Shown here: positions 1 to 8,563 of the stretch, piece after piece
How the letters are laid out: every line of letters begins with the position of its first letter
Numbering within the stretch: position 1 is the stretch's first letter
Assembly (NCBI GenBank): GCA_001657325.1
Contig: LWRO01000028.1
Location: 1 to 56,140, forward strand
Direction: 5' to 3'
Length of the DNA stretch: 56,140 bases
Origin: Geitlerinema sp. BBD 1991-9
GTDB lineage: Bacteria; Cyanobacteriota; Cyanobacteriia; Cyanobacteriales; Geitlerinemataceae
Made by a program: the position numbers and the translations under genes
Notes under the pieces: model-generated
What the model saw: the letters and a program-made list of their open reading frames with translations, nothing else
Told to the model about the DNA's origin: nothing
Database searches by the model: none

Positions 1-151
1 CAGCATGGCGCCATTTTACTCTGAATAAAGCGCAGTGGTAGATGCTGGCTTCGGAGGCATCGAACCCCACTCAGCCAACGGCGAGACTCCATGTATCTCG
101 ACGTTGAGGCTTCGCCTACAGCGCGGGACTTATGTTCTCGCGCTCTTAGAG
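1..151 (-). mobile_element. Left end of an IS200/IS605-type tnpB element, running off the window
   Basis: This stretch matches 45257-45407, the DNA upstream of the complete tnpB gene, nearly base for base. Positions 4-6 are the tnpB start codon on the minus strand, so the coding body lies to the left of the window. The match ends at 152-156 (TTAAC on the minus strand), which is also where the other copy stops matching. Two hairpins are visible. One is at 96-128, with a nested inner stem at 106-116. The other is at 44-79, a 7-bp stem around a small T-arm-like hairpin. Both differ from the other copy at paired positions in ways that keep pairing. Whether the outside tnpB is intact cannot be seen. 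Confidence 0.85.
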
Positions 152-156
152 GTTAA
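152..156 (-). other. Candidate target/TAM pentamer TTAAC beside the tnpB left end
   Basis: Reading the minus strand, TTAAC sits exactly where similarity between the two tnpB left ends stops. The same pentamer is at 45408-45412. IS200/IS605 elements insert 3' of a short fixed sequence that TnpB also uses as its TAM, so TTAAC is the natural candidate. This is inferred from two copies only. Confidence 0.45.
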
Positions 157-168
157 ATCCCACTTTAC

Positions 169-213
169 CAGTCACCAGTCGCCAGTCACCAGTTACCAGT
201 TACCAGTCGCCAG
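169..213. repeat. Degenerate heptamer tandem repeat, AGTYRCC units
   Basis: About six consecutive seven-base units of the form AGTCACC, AGTCGCC or AGTTACC. Related arrays with the same seven-base period occur at 33712-33753 (reverse orientation) and 37911-37948, with a short trace near 16925. Such short tandem heptamer repeats are common in filamentous cyanobacterial genomes. All the arrays here are intergenic. Confidence 0.75.
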
Positions 214-248
214 CTATCCTTGTTTTCCGATGTATTCGATCGCGTGAG

Positions 249-254
249 TATAAT
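249..254 (+). promoter_or_regulatory. Possible -10 box TATAAT for the glycosyltransferase gene
   Basis: A perfect TATAAT lies 52 bases before the ATG at 307, just after the heptamer repeats. There is no convincing -35 at normal spacing, so this is only a candidate. Confidence 0.35.
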
Positions 255-306
255 GGGGGCGATTCGATTTGCAATCCCAAGTACCCCAAACAGCGGAGTT
301 GTGTAG

Positions 307-1269
307 ATGGTACCGAGTTGCGCCCTCTCGATTATGGTGGCACGGACGGATTTACCGTTTATGATGCACACCATCCCCCACCTGGTCAAAATGAGTCAGT
401 TCGACTTTTGCGAACGGGTGTTAGCGGTCGATACCGCACCTCTATCGGGGGATAAGGTGAACCGTCCGGGGGTGGGAACGATGGAAGAACTCCTCGATCG
501 ATGTCAGCAGTTAACCAACGAAAGACTGATCGATCGAATCATCTACTTCGACTACTCTCCCGAATACCGAGAGCGCATTTATCAAAAACACTTCGGCGCG
601 AAAATTTGGCAGACCCACAACTGGAAAGGATATCCTATTTTAGGGAGTATTTTCCACCTCGAGGAAGTCAAAGGCGACTACGTTTTACACTACGATAGCG
701 ACATGATGCTGTACCAAGAAGCGGGGTACAGCTGGATCGAGGAAGGGATGAAGTTAATGCAGCAACATCCTGAAGTCATGTCTGTGCGTCCGCTAACCGG
801 GCCGCCAACATCTGATGGTTCCATGCATCAGACGAAGCCCTACGATCGAGATCCAGATGGATTTTACCGTTTTAAATTTTTTGGGAGCCGTGCGTTTTTA
901 ATCGATCGAAAACGGTTTGACAGTTTACTTCCGATGCCGATCCTATGGACGTCGTATCGTAACAAATGGCTCAATGCACTACCCAACGCTTTAAAAACCC
1001 GCTTGAACTATTGGACGCACAAGGGCAAACTCGACTCGTGGGAACTGATGGTTTCCAAACGTCTTGAAGAAACGAAATACGTGCGAGCAGTGGCAGATTC
1101 GCCAAAAGCGTGGACGGTGCATCCTAACACCCGCGCACCGGAATTTCTAGAAGCTTTACCCGATATTATCCAACAGATTGAAGCAGGGTCGTTTCCCCCA
1201 GAACAGGCGGGACAATACGATCTCGTGTTAGATGCTTGGTTGAAGTTTTTCAAAACTCAAACGCTGTAA
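307..1269 (+). CDS. GT-A-fold glycosyltransferase-like protein
   Basis: 320 aa, no signal peptide or membrane segment seen. The N-terminus has the pattern of a nucleotide-sugar-binding first strand (VARTDLPFMMHTIPHLVK, about residues 11-28). A DSD triplet at residues 130-132, in HYDSDMM, is placed like the metal-binding DxD of GT-A enzymes. A sugar-nucleotide-dependent transfer reaction is therefore likely, but donor and acceptor cannot be told. The ATG at 307 has GGAG at 295-298 about eight bases upstream, which supports this start over the later in-frame ATG codons. It is a lone plus-strand gene convergent with the acetyltransferase gene that follows. It could instead be an uncharacterised nucleotide-diphospho-sugar family member without a tested activity. 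Confidence 0.7.
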   Translation: MVPSCALSIMVARTDLPFMMHTIPHLVKMSQFDFCERVLAVDTAPLSGDKVNRPGVGTMEELLDRCQQLTNERLIDRIIYFDYSPEYRERIYQKHFGAKIWQTHNWKGYPILGSIFHLEEVKGDYVLHYDSDMMLYQEAGYSWIEEGMKLMQQHPEVMSVRPLTGPPTSDGSMHQTKPYDRDPDGFYRFKFFGSRAFLIDRKRFDSLLPMPILWTSYRNKWLNALPNALKTRLNYWTHKGKLDSWELMVSKRLEETKYVRAVADSPKAWTVHPNTRAPEFLEALPDIIQQIEAGSFPPEQAGQYDLVLDAWLKFFKTQTL

Positions 1270-1309
1270 AACTCGTTCAAGCTTTAAAACCCGTTAAAAT
1301 TAAAATCCC

Positions 1310-2494
1310 TTAAAAAAAGTCCGGCATCCAAGGCGTTGAAGTGGCGAAAATCTGACGAGCGAGGGCTAACGTTTCCTCAGATGCTTCGAGATAACCCAAG
1401 CGCTGCAAAACTTGGGGGGACATTAAACCCGTATAAAGCGGTACGAGTCCCGCTACAGTCAGCTTGAGATCGCCCCGTCCCCCTCGCGTCACCGTGGCCT
1501 GTCGGTTGGCGATACTGAGGATAAAGCGATCTCGATTCGCCGGGAGTAGATCGTCGTCAACTTGAAGGTGCAGTTCGGCAGATAAAAGCGGATAACCCCG
1601 TTGCGCGAGGGCAGTTTCGACGCAGACGATGCGCGTCATCCAATTCAGGCAGTCGGTCAGGTAAGCCCCTTGTTCGGGTAAAAGTAACGTGAGGGGATCG
1701 ATCGAGCTTCCATGCCAGCGAACGGTATCGACTTGGGAGCGATGAGCGTTTAAGAAACCCCAAAAACTCCGTCCGGCGGCTTGAGTCAGAACGGCATAAT
1801 CGCGAACGTGTAAAATCGTTCCTCGATCGAGCCGTTTTTGACTCAACGTGATATAGCCTTCAAAACCGGAACTGTAACCGAATAAATAGGTATAGAGGGA
1901 GTCGCCGTCGTCGGGGACGAATAAGTTGTTCCAGATATTCTGCCAAACGTGGGGATGTCGATCGAGCGTCCCGTTATCCCGTCGAGCGTACTGTTGGTAG
2001 AGATCGCGAACGGACTCTGTTTGGGCGGGAGCGCGACGGACGGGAAGTAAGGGCTTGCTGATGTGGATGTGTTCTGTGGCGATTTCCCAAACACAACGAC
2101 ATCCGCCCTGTTCGTATCCTGCCAAACGATAGAGTTTTTGAGCTGCGGGGTAAAGGGTCGAGAGAGCAACACCTCGATCGAACAGTTGCTCGAGCGTGTA
2201 GCGGACGAGTTCGATCGCGACATCGCGACCGCGATATTCAGGCGCGACGGCCACAGCTGCAATCCCCGTCATGGGAACACAACGCCCGCCAAACCACTGT
2301 CCCATCTCCAAGGTCGCCAGTCCACCTGCGATCTCGCTGCCTTGACGAGCGACAACGAAGTTTTCGGTTCCAACTCGATCGACGTACCGGCTACTTAATG
2401 CAGGCTGGCTGACGAAACACTGAGCCAGAATAGTACTCAGCCGTTCGGCCTCGGTGGCATTAGATAGCGTTCCGAAGGTGAAAGATTCGGTCAC
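1310..2494 (-). CDS. Eis-like GNAT N-acetyltransferase
   Basis: 394 aa, the usual length of the Eis family (two GNAT folds plus a C-terminal sterol-carrier-like domain). The acetyl-CoA motif is at about residues 82-94 (VAVAPEYRGRDVA). The usual RGRG(V/I)A core reads RGRDVA, so one loop glycine is Asp. A LYPA...LYRLAGYE segment (about residues 118-133) has the tyrosine arrangement of Eis enzymes. The protein ends in Phe; in Eis the terminal carboxylate of a Phe is thought to act as base. Family members acetylate amines, including aminoglycosides and polyamines, in the cytoplasm. The substrate here is unknown. Intergenic gaps separate it from its neighbours, so it is probably its own unit. Confidence 0.8.
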   Translation of the reverse strand: MTESFTFGTLSNATEAERLSTILAQCFVSQPALSSRYVDRVGTENFVVARQGSEIAGGLATLEMGQWFGGRCVPMTGIAAVAVAPEYRGRDVAIELVRYTLEQLFDRGVALSTLYPAAQKLYRLAGYEQGGCRCVWEIATEHIHISKPLLPVRRAPAQTESVRDLYQQYARRDNGTLDRHPHVWQNIWNNLFVPDDGDSLYTYLFGYSSGFEGYITLSQKRLDRGTILHVRDYAVLTQAAGRSFWGFLNAHRSQVDTVRWHGSSIDPLTLLLPEQGAYLTDCLNWMTRIVCVETALAQRGYPLLSAELHLQVDDDLLPANRDRFILSIANRQATVTRGGRGDLKLTVAGLVPLYTGLMSPQVLQRLGYLEASEETLALARQIFATSTPWMPDFF

Positions 2495-2580
2495 CGTATA
2501 TACCTCGAGCAGAAGATCGTGGAAAGACGACCCCGTAAGGAGATGGGGAAATTACCGGGTGGGGAGAGGTTTTAACGATC

Positions 2581-2627
2581 TCATCATTCCCTCATCTCAC
2601 CATCTCCTCATCTCATCATTTCATCAT
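2581..2627. repeat. Low-complexity TCATC/CTCATC tract at the 3' end of bioB
   Basis: Irregular repeats of CATC, CTCATC and CTCCTCATC run from the intergenic gap into the last bioB codons. A shorter similar tract lies at the 3' end of the histidine kinase gene near 5738-5765. It looks like slippage-derived sequence, and I see no hairpin in it. Confidence 0.5.
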
Positions 2628-3768
2628 CGCTCGGAACCGGCGTTTCTCCACCTTGCAAACCGAGCGATTCGAGCATTTCGCGATCCTTTTCCGGAGGTTG
2701 GCCGAGGGTGGTGAGGTAGTGGCCGATTAACATCGCGTTAATGCCGGCTTTCAAACCCAAAGCTTGGAGTTCGCCCATGACCGATTCCCGGCCGCCAGCA
2801 TAGCGGAGGATTCGATCGGGGAGAATCAAACGGAAAATGGCAATGGCTTTGAGGGCTTCGTAGGGATCGAGTTTGTTGCGCTCTTCGAGGGGCGTTCCCT
2901 GACGGGGATTTAGCAGGTTGAGGGGAATTGATTCGACTTGCAACGCCTTCAGCGCAAATGCCAGATCGACGCGATCGATCCAAGTTTCACCCATCCCTAA
3001 AATTCCCCCCGTGCAAGCTTGAATTCCCGCAGCCTTGAGGTTTTTGACGGTTTCGACGCGATCTTGCCAACTGTGAGTCGTGACAATTTCAGGAAAGAAA
3101 TTTTCTGAGGTTTCGAGGTTGTGGTTGTAGCGCGTCACCCCAGCTTCAGCGAGTTGTCGAGCTTGTTCTGGCGTAACTTCTCCGAGGGCGCAACAGGGCT
3201 TAATGTTCGTTTCGGCAACGATGCGGCGAACGGTTTCGAGAACTTCCTCGAATTCCTGGGATTTGGGGCTGTTGTATTTGGGACCACGGCCTTGAGACAC
3301 GAGACAGAAGCGCTTGGCACCGGCGGCGGCGGCAGCTTTGGCTTGTTCGAGGATTTCGGCTTGGGGTTTCAATCCGTAGATGGGCGAACCTTGTCCGGGG
3401 TGATGCGCCGATTGCGAACAGAACCCACAGTTTTCGGAACAGCTACCGGATTTGACGTTGACAATGCTGCACAAATCGACGACGTTTCCGCAACACGCTT
3501 GACGCACGCGATCGGCAGCGGCACACAGCAGCAAAACTTCATCTCGAGCGTCGAGGTGTGTCAGTTCTAGAGCGGTGTCTCGATCGATCGACGTTCCTGA
3601 AATGATGCGATCGGCGAGATCGTTTAACCAAACTTCTAAAGCAGCGAGATCGCGAGCTTTCGTCGTGGTTGTATCGGACAACCGTTCGGTTTTCGATGAT
3701 AGGGGGACTCGAACCACAGTCGGACTCTCCATGCAGCGTCTTCGCCTTTCCAAGGGCGCGATCGGCAT
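2608..3768 (-). CDS. bioB: Biotin synthase
   Basis: Radical-SAM enzyme that inserts sulfur into dethiobiotin, the last step of biotin synthesis. The 4Fe-4S motif is CSENCGFC at residues 110-117 (Cys 110, 114, 117 of the long form). Later conserved pieces include YNHNLET, ACTGGILGMGE and ILRYAGGRE, the last carrying the Arg that binds the 2Fe-2S cluster. The open frame is 386 aa, somewhat longer than typical enzymes. Met13 (codon near 3732) is an equally plausible start, preceded by purine-rich GGAAAGG, and would give 374 aa. No other biotin genes are nearby. The stop overlaps a low-complexity CATC/CTCATC tract (about 2581-2627). Confidence 0.95.
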   Translation of the reverse strand: MPIAPLERRRRCMESPTVVRVPLSSKTERLSDTTTTKARDLAALEVWLNDLADRIISGTSIDRDTALELTHLDARDEVLLLCAAADRVRQACCGNVVDLCSIVNVKSGSCSENCGFCSQSAHHPGQGSPIYGLKPQAEILEQAKAAAAAGAKRFCLVSQGRGPKYNSPKSQEFEEVLETVRRIVAETNIKPCCALGEVTPEQARQLAEAGVTRYNHNLETSENFFPEIVTTHSWQDRVETVKNLKAAGIQACTGGILGMGETWIDRVDLAFALKALQVESIPLNLLNPRQGTPLEERNKLDPYEALKAIAIFRLILPDRILRYAGGRESVMGELQALGLKAGINAMLIGHYLTTLGQPPEKDREMLESLGLQGGETPVPSDDEMMR

Positions 3769-3965
3769 TGTACCACCTGGCGGGGAGGAGGAGGTGAGGC
3801 CGTGGGGGGATGAGGTGAGGCGGTGACAATAAAATTATGAGTTTCCCAGATCGGCCGAAATAATGCCATGATGAAATTAGGAGATGACGGGTAGGGGCGC
3901 GGAAACCGCGCCCTGAATTTTGGATTCTAAAGTTTCTCTGAAAGTTTGAAGCTTCTGGCGAAACG

Positions 3966-4391
3966 TCACGGGCAAAGTTGATTCGTCCAAAGGTTAGGAT
4001 CGGACGAACGCTGACATTGGTATTGTGCGCCCACCCACTCAATTTCCCAACCGTTTGGGGTTTGCTGGAGGTCGAGGCGATGGTGGATGCTGCGAACTGA
4101 ATCGTCTGGCAGTCCGATCCTCGTGTATTCAATCGTGGCGTGTTCTCGATCGAAGCGGGGATATTCGATCGAAAGAATTTCTCGCCGTCGGCCTTCGATG
4201 AATTCTGATGGTTCGATGAGTTGGGTCGCGATCGCGTGCAGATCGGACGCAACGATATCGTAACGCTGGCAAAATGCCTCGATCTCGATTTCGCGGTAGC
4301 TCGATCGATCGGACGATCTCGGTTGTGCGAGAACCGGATAAGCTGCTTGACTGGCGAGTAGAATTGCCAATGAAAGGTATCGATTAGCCAT
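3966..4391 (-). CDS. Small secreted protein of unknown function, coupled to hrcA
   Basis: Read from the ATG at 4391 this is 141 aa. That ATG overlaps the hrcA stop by eight bases (ATGGCTAA), an arrangement typical of translational coupling, and it places a signal peptide at the N-terminus: hydrophobic stretch [17 protein letters not shown], then a likely cleavage after VLA. A longer reading from 4451 would add 20 basic residues inside hrcA and is less likely. The mature part is charged, with two Cys (in AFCQRY and QYQCQR) that could form a disulfide. I do not recognise the family. The tight link to hrcA suggests co-transcription, not necessarily a shared function. Confidence 0.7.
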   Translation of the reverse strand: MANRYLSLAILLASQAAYPVLAQPRSSDRSSYREIEIEAFCQRYDIVASDLHAIATQLIEPSEFIEGRRREILSIEYPRFDREHATIEYTRIGLPDDSVRSIHHRLDLQQTPNGWEIEWVGAQYQCQRSSDPNLWTNQLCP

Positions 4392-5472
4392 TCCCCAAGC
4401 GACTCGATAGATAGTTCGCCGCTGCTTTCGCCATCGAGATCGCTTCTTCATAGGCCATGCGAGTCGGCCCGAGGAGGCTCACACTCCCTACGGGAGCCGA
4501 ACCTCGGCGATAGGTGGCAGAGACTAAGGTACAACTCTGAATCGGCTCTAGCGGATTTTCCGCGCCGATGCGAATGTTCACTCGCTTGTCCTTAAACCAC
4601 GCTGATGGCTCGAAGACCAACGGAAACAAGCGATCCTGTTCGTCTTCGAGGAGATGCATCAGCGGTTGAACTTGTTGGAGTTCGGAAAACTCCGGTTGTC
4701 GCAAGACATCTGCGATCCCGCTAATGGCAATTGGCATGACGGTCGGGGTCTGTAGCCGTTTCACGAGATCGGCGAGAACGGTTTTTAGGGTATCGGCGTA
4801 GCGTTGAAATTGTCGATCGAGTTCTCCCCAATCCAAATGGGGGAGTTCAGAAATCGGCTGTCCCCGCAACTGAACGTTGAGAAAATTAGAGAGGATTTGC
4901 AGTTCTCGATCGAGGATCTCCGGATCGGTTGGGGTCTGAGAATCGTCTTCTGAACTCGATAACGATACGCGAGTCGATTGCGTTTCGTAGGCATCTGTCA
5001 CGACGATCAACATAACCTGACCTGGCTCCACTTGTAACAGTTGCAAGTAACGCAGGTGCGCTGCTTGAGACTGCGGGAGCGTAATTAAGGCAATGTAGCC
5101 GCTCAGGGCTGAAAGGATTTGGGCTGCACCCCAGAGAACGGCTTCTAAGCTACTGGTTTCCCAGTGGAGGCGGTGGGATAAACGCTGCTCGGTCTGCTCG
5201 GCCAGGGTGTCCGACGGCCGTATCAGTCGATCGACGTAAACGCGGTAGCCTGAATCCGACGGCACTCGGCCGGCTGACGTGTGGGGTTGATAAAGCAAGC
5301 CGGCTTTTTCTAAAATTCCCATTCCCGATCGAACGGTCGCCGAGCTGACACTGAGATTGTATTCCTCTACCAATGCCTTCGAACCCACGGGTTCCGCTGT
5401 GGCCACGTAGTGGCGCACCGTTGCCCATAGGATGTGTTGTTGTCGCTCGGTTAATTCGACTTGCCCAAACAT
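4384..5472 (-). CDS. hrcA: Heat-inducible transcription repressor HrcA
   Basis: 362 aa. The N-terminal winged helix is clear: [15 protein letters not shown], then [20 protein letters not shown], then the [24 protein letters not shown] wing and linker read in pieces. HrcA binds CIRCE operators in front of groESL and dnaK operons and needs GroEL to fold. I looked for a CIRCE sequence (TTAGCACTC-N9-GAGTGCTAA) upstream of the gene and in the rest of the window and did not see one, so its targets lie elsewhere. The small secreted protein gene downstream overlaps its stop. The conserved C-terminus ends in [17 protein letters not shown]. Confidence 0.95.
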   Translation of the reverse strand: MFGQVELTERQQHILWATVRHYVATAEPVGSKALVEEYNLSVSSATVRSGMGILEKAGLLYQPHTSAGRVPSDSGYRVYVDRLIRPSDTLAEQTEQRLSHRLHWETSSLEAVLWGAAQILSALSGYIALITLPQSQAAHLRYLQLLQVEPGQVMLIVVTDAYETQSTRVSLSSSEDDSQTPTDPEILDRELQILSNFLNVQLRGQPISELPHLDWGELDRQFQRYADTLKTVLADLVKRLQTPTVMPIAISGIADVLRQPEFSELQQVQPLMHLLEDEQDRLFPLVFEPSAWFKDKRVNIRIGAENPLEPIQSCTLVSATYRRGSAPVGSVSLLGPTRMAYEEAISMAKAAANYLSSRLGNG

Positions 5473-5743
5473 TTATACCAAAGCACGAATTCTAAAAAAC
5501 TTTGTTATTTATTAAGGATGCTTTCCGACTCCTACATCATAAACTGAGAAATTCGTGATGGCGGTTCAGTACGAACGATTCATTGCCATGGACTCTATAC
5601 CACAAAAAATAGGAATAAAGTTGTATTTTATAAAATCTTTATATTTTGTATAAAGTTCTGGCAACACAACGATCGATCGCCATAGAAGACAAATTTCTAG
5701 CCATTTCGAGAGGGCAGGCTCAAAACAAAGCTTTGCCATCTTC
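5473..5743. other. Gap upstream of hrcA, no gene
   Basis: 271 bases, AT-rich in the middle (5600-5655). On the hrcA strand there are TATGAT- and TATAAA-like boxes near 5535 and 5473, either of which could be a -10, but neither has a clear -35. No CIRCE element and no convincing terminator were seen. Confidence 0.4.
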
Positions 5744-8422
5744 TCATTCCCCCACCTCCTCATCTGCGTTCTGGCGCACGGGAAGTTGAATGCTAAACTC
5801 CGTTCCGCCTCCGGGGGGCGAGACCCAGGCCAGTTGGCCGCCATGGGTTTCGTGAACGATTTGATAGGCGATCGAAAGGCCCAATCCCGTCCCTTGCCCA
5901 ACCGGTTTCGTGGTGAAAAAGGGATTGCAAATGTGGCTTTGAATGTCCTCGGGAATACCGCTCCCGTTATCTCGAACACAGACAACGACCCAATCTCGAT
6001 CGATCGATTTCGTGAAAATTTCAATTTTCGGGGTTTCGTCGATCGAGCGTGTCTTGGAGATAGGTGTCGTATCGGTCTCCACAGATGAATTGTGTTCGCC
6101 TTGATAAAGCGCATCGATCGCATCGATGGCGTTATCGATGAGACTCGTTAAGACTTGGTTGATTTGATTGGCAAAACACTCCACTTTCGGCAAATCGCCA
6201 AACACCTTCACCACCTCAATCTCCGGACGATTGCCCCGACCGCGCAGACGACTTTGGAAAATCAACAGCGTACTCTCGATCCCTTCGTGAAGATCGACAC
6301 GCTTCATCCCCATTTCATCGAGACGCGAAAAATTTTTCAAAGACTCAATAATTTTCCGGATGCGCTCCGTTCCCGCTCGCATGGACGCGACGACTTTAAA
6401 AAAATCCTCCTGTAAAAAGGGCAAATCGATTTCCTCGCTCCAGTCTCGAATCGAGTCCGGAGGATTCGGATAGACCTGCTCGTAAAGCTGCACCAACTTC
6501 AGCAAATCCCGAGCGTAATCGCTCAGAGGCGAAAGATTGCCGTGGATGAAATTGACGGGATTGTTAATTTCGTGGGCCATCCCCGCCGCGAGTTGTCCGA
6601 GGCTCGACATTTTCTCCGTGTGAACCAACTGTGCTTGAGTTCGTCGGAGTTCGCCAAGCGTGCGTTCGAGCTGTTGCGCCTTCTCTCGTTCCCGTTCCTC
6701 ACTGCGGCGCAAAGCCTCGTCGGCTTGCATCCGCTCGACGATTTCCTGCTGTAAGCGTTTGTTCGCCAGTTGAATTTGTCCGGCTCGTTCGTTGACCCGG
6801 CGTTCTAACTCCGCTTGAGTCGATTTCAGTTCCGCTTCGATCTGATGTCGATCGCTGACATCTCGAACGACGAGAACAGCCGTATCTCGAAGCTCGCTCC
6901 GAGACGTTTCGCGAACGCACGGAGACACCACCGCCGCAAACCAAACCCTGCGATCGTCTTGCGCGATGTCAAATTCAAACGACGAGACTCGTCCGAATTC
7001 GATGGCTTCGCGGACGGACTGCTGGAGCAACTGTGCGCGATCGAGAGGAAGCACCTCTTCGAGGGTTTGACCGACCAACACTCGATCGAGAAACCCACGC
7101 TCGCTGGCCAGACGAGTTGGCATCCGATCCAAACAGCGACCGTCGCGATCCAGCACGACGACCCGCTCTGTGATGGACGAAACGAGTGTTTGTAGTCGAT
7201 CGTTCGATTGCTTGCAGGCCGCTTCTGCGGCGAGGGTTGCCGTCGCATCGCGACCGGCTAACAGCCATCCGACGCGCTCGCCGTCGTGAACTAGCGCTGC
7301 CGTGTGCCACGCAACGGCAACGAGTTCGCCATTACGCCGCCGACAGGGGGGATCGCTGTCGAAACGAGCCTCAATTCCCATTCGCTTCATCGACCCATCC
7401 AGGTGAGGTGTATCGTCGGCCAACACGAGATCGGCAAACGACTGGCCCGAAAATTCCGTTTCCGCATATCCAAAAAAGTGTTGGGCGTAGGGATTGGCGA
7501 AGGTCGTGCGTCCTTCTAAATCCAACGTCACGAGAATCGTGTTCGCTTGTTCGACGATCTCGCGATAGCGATCGAGTTGTTTTTGTAGCGCAACCGTCGC
7601 TCGATCGATCTCGTTCTTTCGGTGTTGCCGCTCGCCAACGATTTTAAATGCCAGCACGCCCGCCCCAAGCGTGAGACATCCCCCACCGAAGCGAATCCAC
7701 CCCTGTAACGGAGACCGAGACGACCAACCAGATGCGGGAACGGCTGCGATCTGCCAAGCCCCCGACGGAAATTGCACGTCACCCGTGACCGGTTGTGCGT
7801 CAAATACCTCGGGATCGCCGAACAAGATCGCCAACTCCTTGCCGATCGCGTCGGTCGCTCGCACGCTAAACTGCAAATCCGACACCCGCTCGTCGAGATC
7901 GCTGGCTTCGATCAGCATCGCCACATCGATTTCGAGGATGGCCGTACCTTTCACCCTTCCGTTTTCCAGAAACGGATCTTTCCCCGGCGCGAGGGCGAAA
8001 ACGAGGGGCGCACCGTCCGCTCGCGCGTATACGTCAAGACGAGGTCGTTCTGCGTTCAAGTTCGCGGGCCAGTCGTTCGATTCTGCAGGATAAGCGAGGC
8101 GCGTTCCATCGTCGCGCTGCCAAATCACGGCAGTTAACAACGGACACCGATCGCAGGTTTGGAGGGCAAAGGACTCAAACAGTTCGGGGGTCAGATTCGA
8201 TCGACTAGCGGCAAGATTGGCTAAATTTTGGGTGGCAACGAGGCGTTTGTGAATTTCCCCCTCGAGAGTGGCGCGAAAGATGTTGAGTTGCGTTAAGACC
8301 GTTTGGCGATATTGTCGATCGAACCGTCGAGCTTCGATCGAATCGAGAACCATCACCCCAATACCCACGGCTAACCCGGCGGCGAGAGCAGCCATTGACG
8401 CAAGCGGAGAAACGGGTTTCAT
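5744..8422 (-). CDS. Membrane PAS-containing sensor histidine kinase
   Basis: 892 aa. Transmembrane segments are at about residues 8-28 and 238-258, bracketing a periplasmic sensor of roughly 200 residues that contains CDRCP. Two PAS-like domains follow (about 285-400 and 410-530; LEGRTTFANPYAQHFFG is typical). A coiled coil (540-600) then leads to the HisKA box with AHEINNP (phospho-His near 615) and a HATPase domain (N box DNAIDAID, G1 DNGSGIPE, F box PFFTTK, G2 GTGLGLS). The core closely resembles that of the receiver-kinase at 36067-37461. No response regulator gene is adjacent, so its partner is elsewhere. The periplasmic signal is unknown; the domain may be CHASE-like, but I cannot assign it. 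Confidence 0.9.
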   Translation of the reverse strand: MKPVSPLASMAALAAGLAVGIGVMVLDSIEARRFDRQYRQTVLTQLNIFRATLEGEIHKRLVATQNLANLAASRSNLTPELFESFALQTCDRCPLLTAVIWQRDDGTRLAYPAESNDWPANLNAERPRLDVYARADGAPLVFALAPGKDPFLENGRVKGTAILEIDVAMLIEASDLDERVSDLQFSVRATDAIGKELAILFGDPEVFDAQPVTGDVQFPSGAWQIAAVPASGWSSRSPLQGWIRFGGGCLTLGAGVLAFKIVGERQHRKNEIDRATVALQKQLDRYREIVEQANTILVTLDLEGRTTFANPYAQHFFGYAETEFSGQSFADLVLADDTPHLDGSMKRMGIEARFDSDPPCRRRNGELVAVAWHTAALVHDGERVGWLLAGRDATATLAAEAACKQSNDRLQTLVSSITERVVVLDRDGRCLDRMPTRLASERGFLDRVLVGQTLEEVLPLDRAQLLQQSVREAIEFGRVSSFEFDIAQDDRRVWFAAVVSPCVRETSRSELRDTAVLVVRDVSDRHQIEAELKSTQAELERRVNERAGQIQLANKRLQQEIVERMQADEALRRSEEREREKAQQLERTLGELRRTQAQLVHTEKMSSLGQLAAGMAHEINNPVNFIHGNLSPLSDYARDLLKLVQLYEQVYPNPPDSIRDWSEEIDLPFLQEDFFKVVASMRAGTERIRKIIESLKNFSRLDEMGMKRVDLHEGIESTLLIFQSRLRGRGNRPEIEVVKVFGDLPKVECFANQINQVLTSLIDNAIDAIDALYQGEHNSSVETDTTPISKTRSIDETPKIEIFTKSIDRDWVVVCVRDNGSGIPEDIQSHICNPFFTTKPVGQGTGLGLSIAYQIVHETHGGQLAWVSPPGGGTEFSIQLPVRQNADEEVGE

Positions 8423-8563
8423 CGAGTAATACGAGGGGACTCAAAAGCAGTTCCCATCCATTGTGGCATTTCGCCTAAACGGACATCTACCAAGCCCGAG
8501 AACCCGATTTAGCAAAACAGTTACGTCTTTCTCCTGCCCTCCCGAACGAGTTACATTAAAGAA

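Noticed and set aside
5473-5743. CIRCE operator expected in front of hrcA
   Set aside because: No TTAGCACTC-N9-GAGTGCTAA or close variant is present here or elsewhere in the window.
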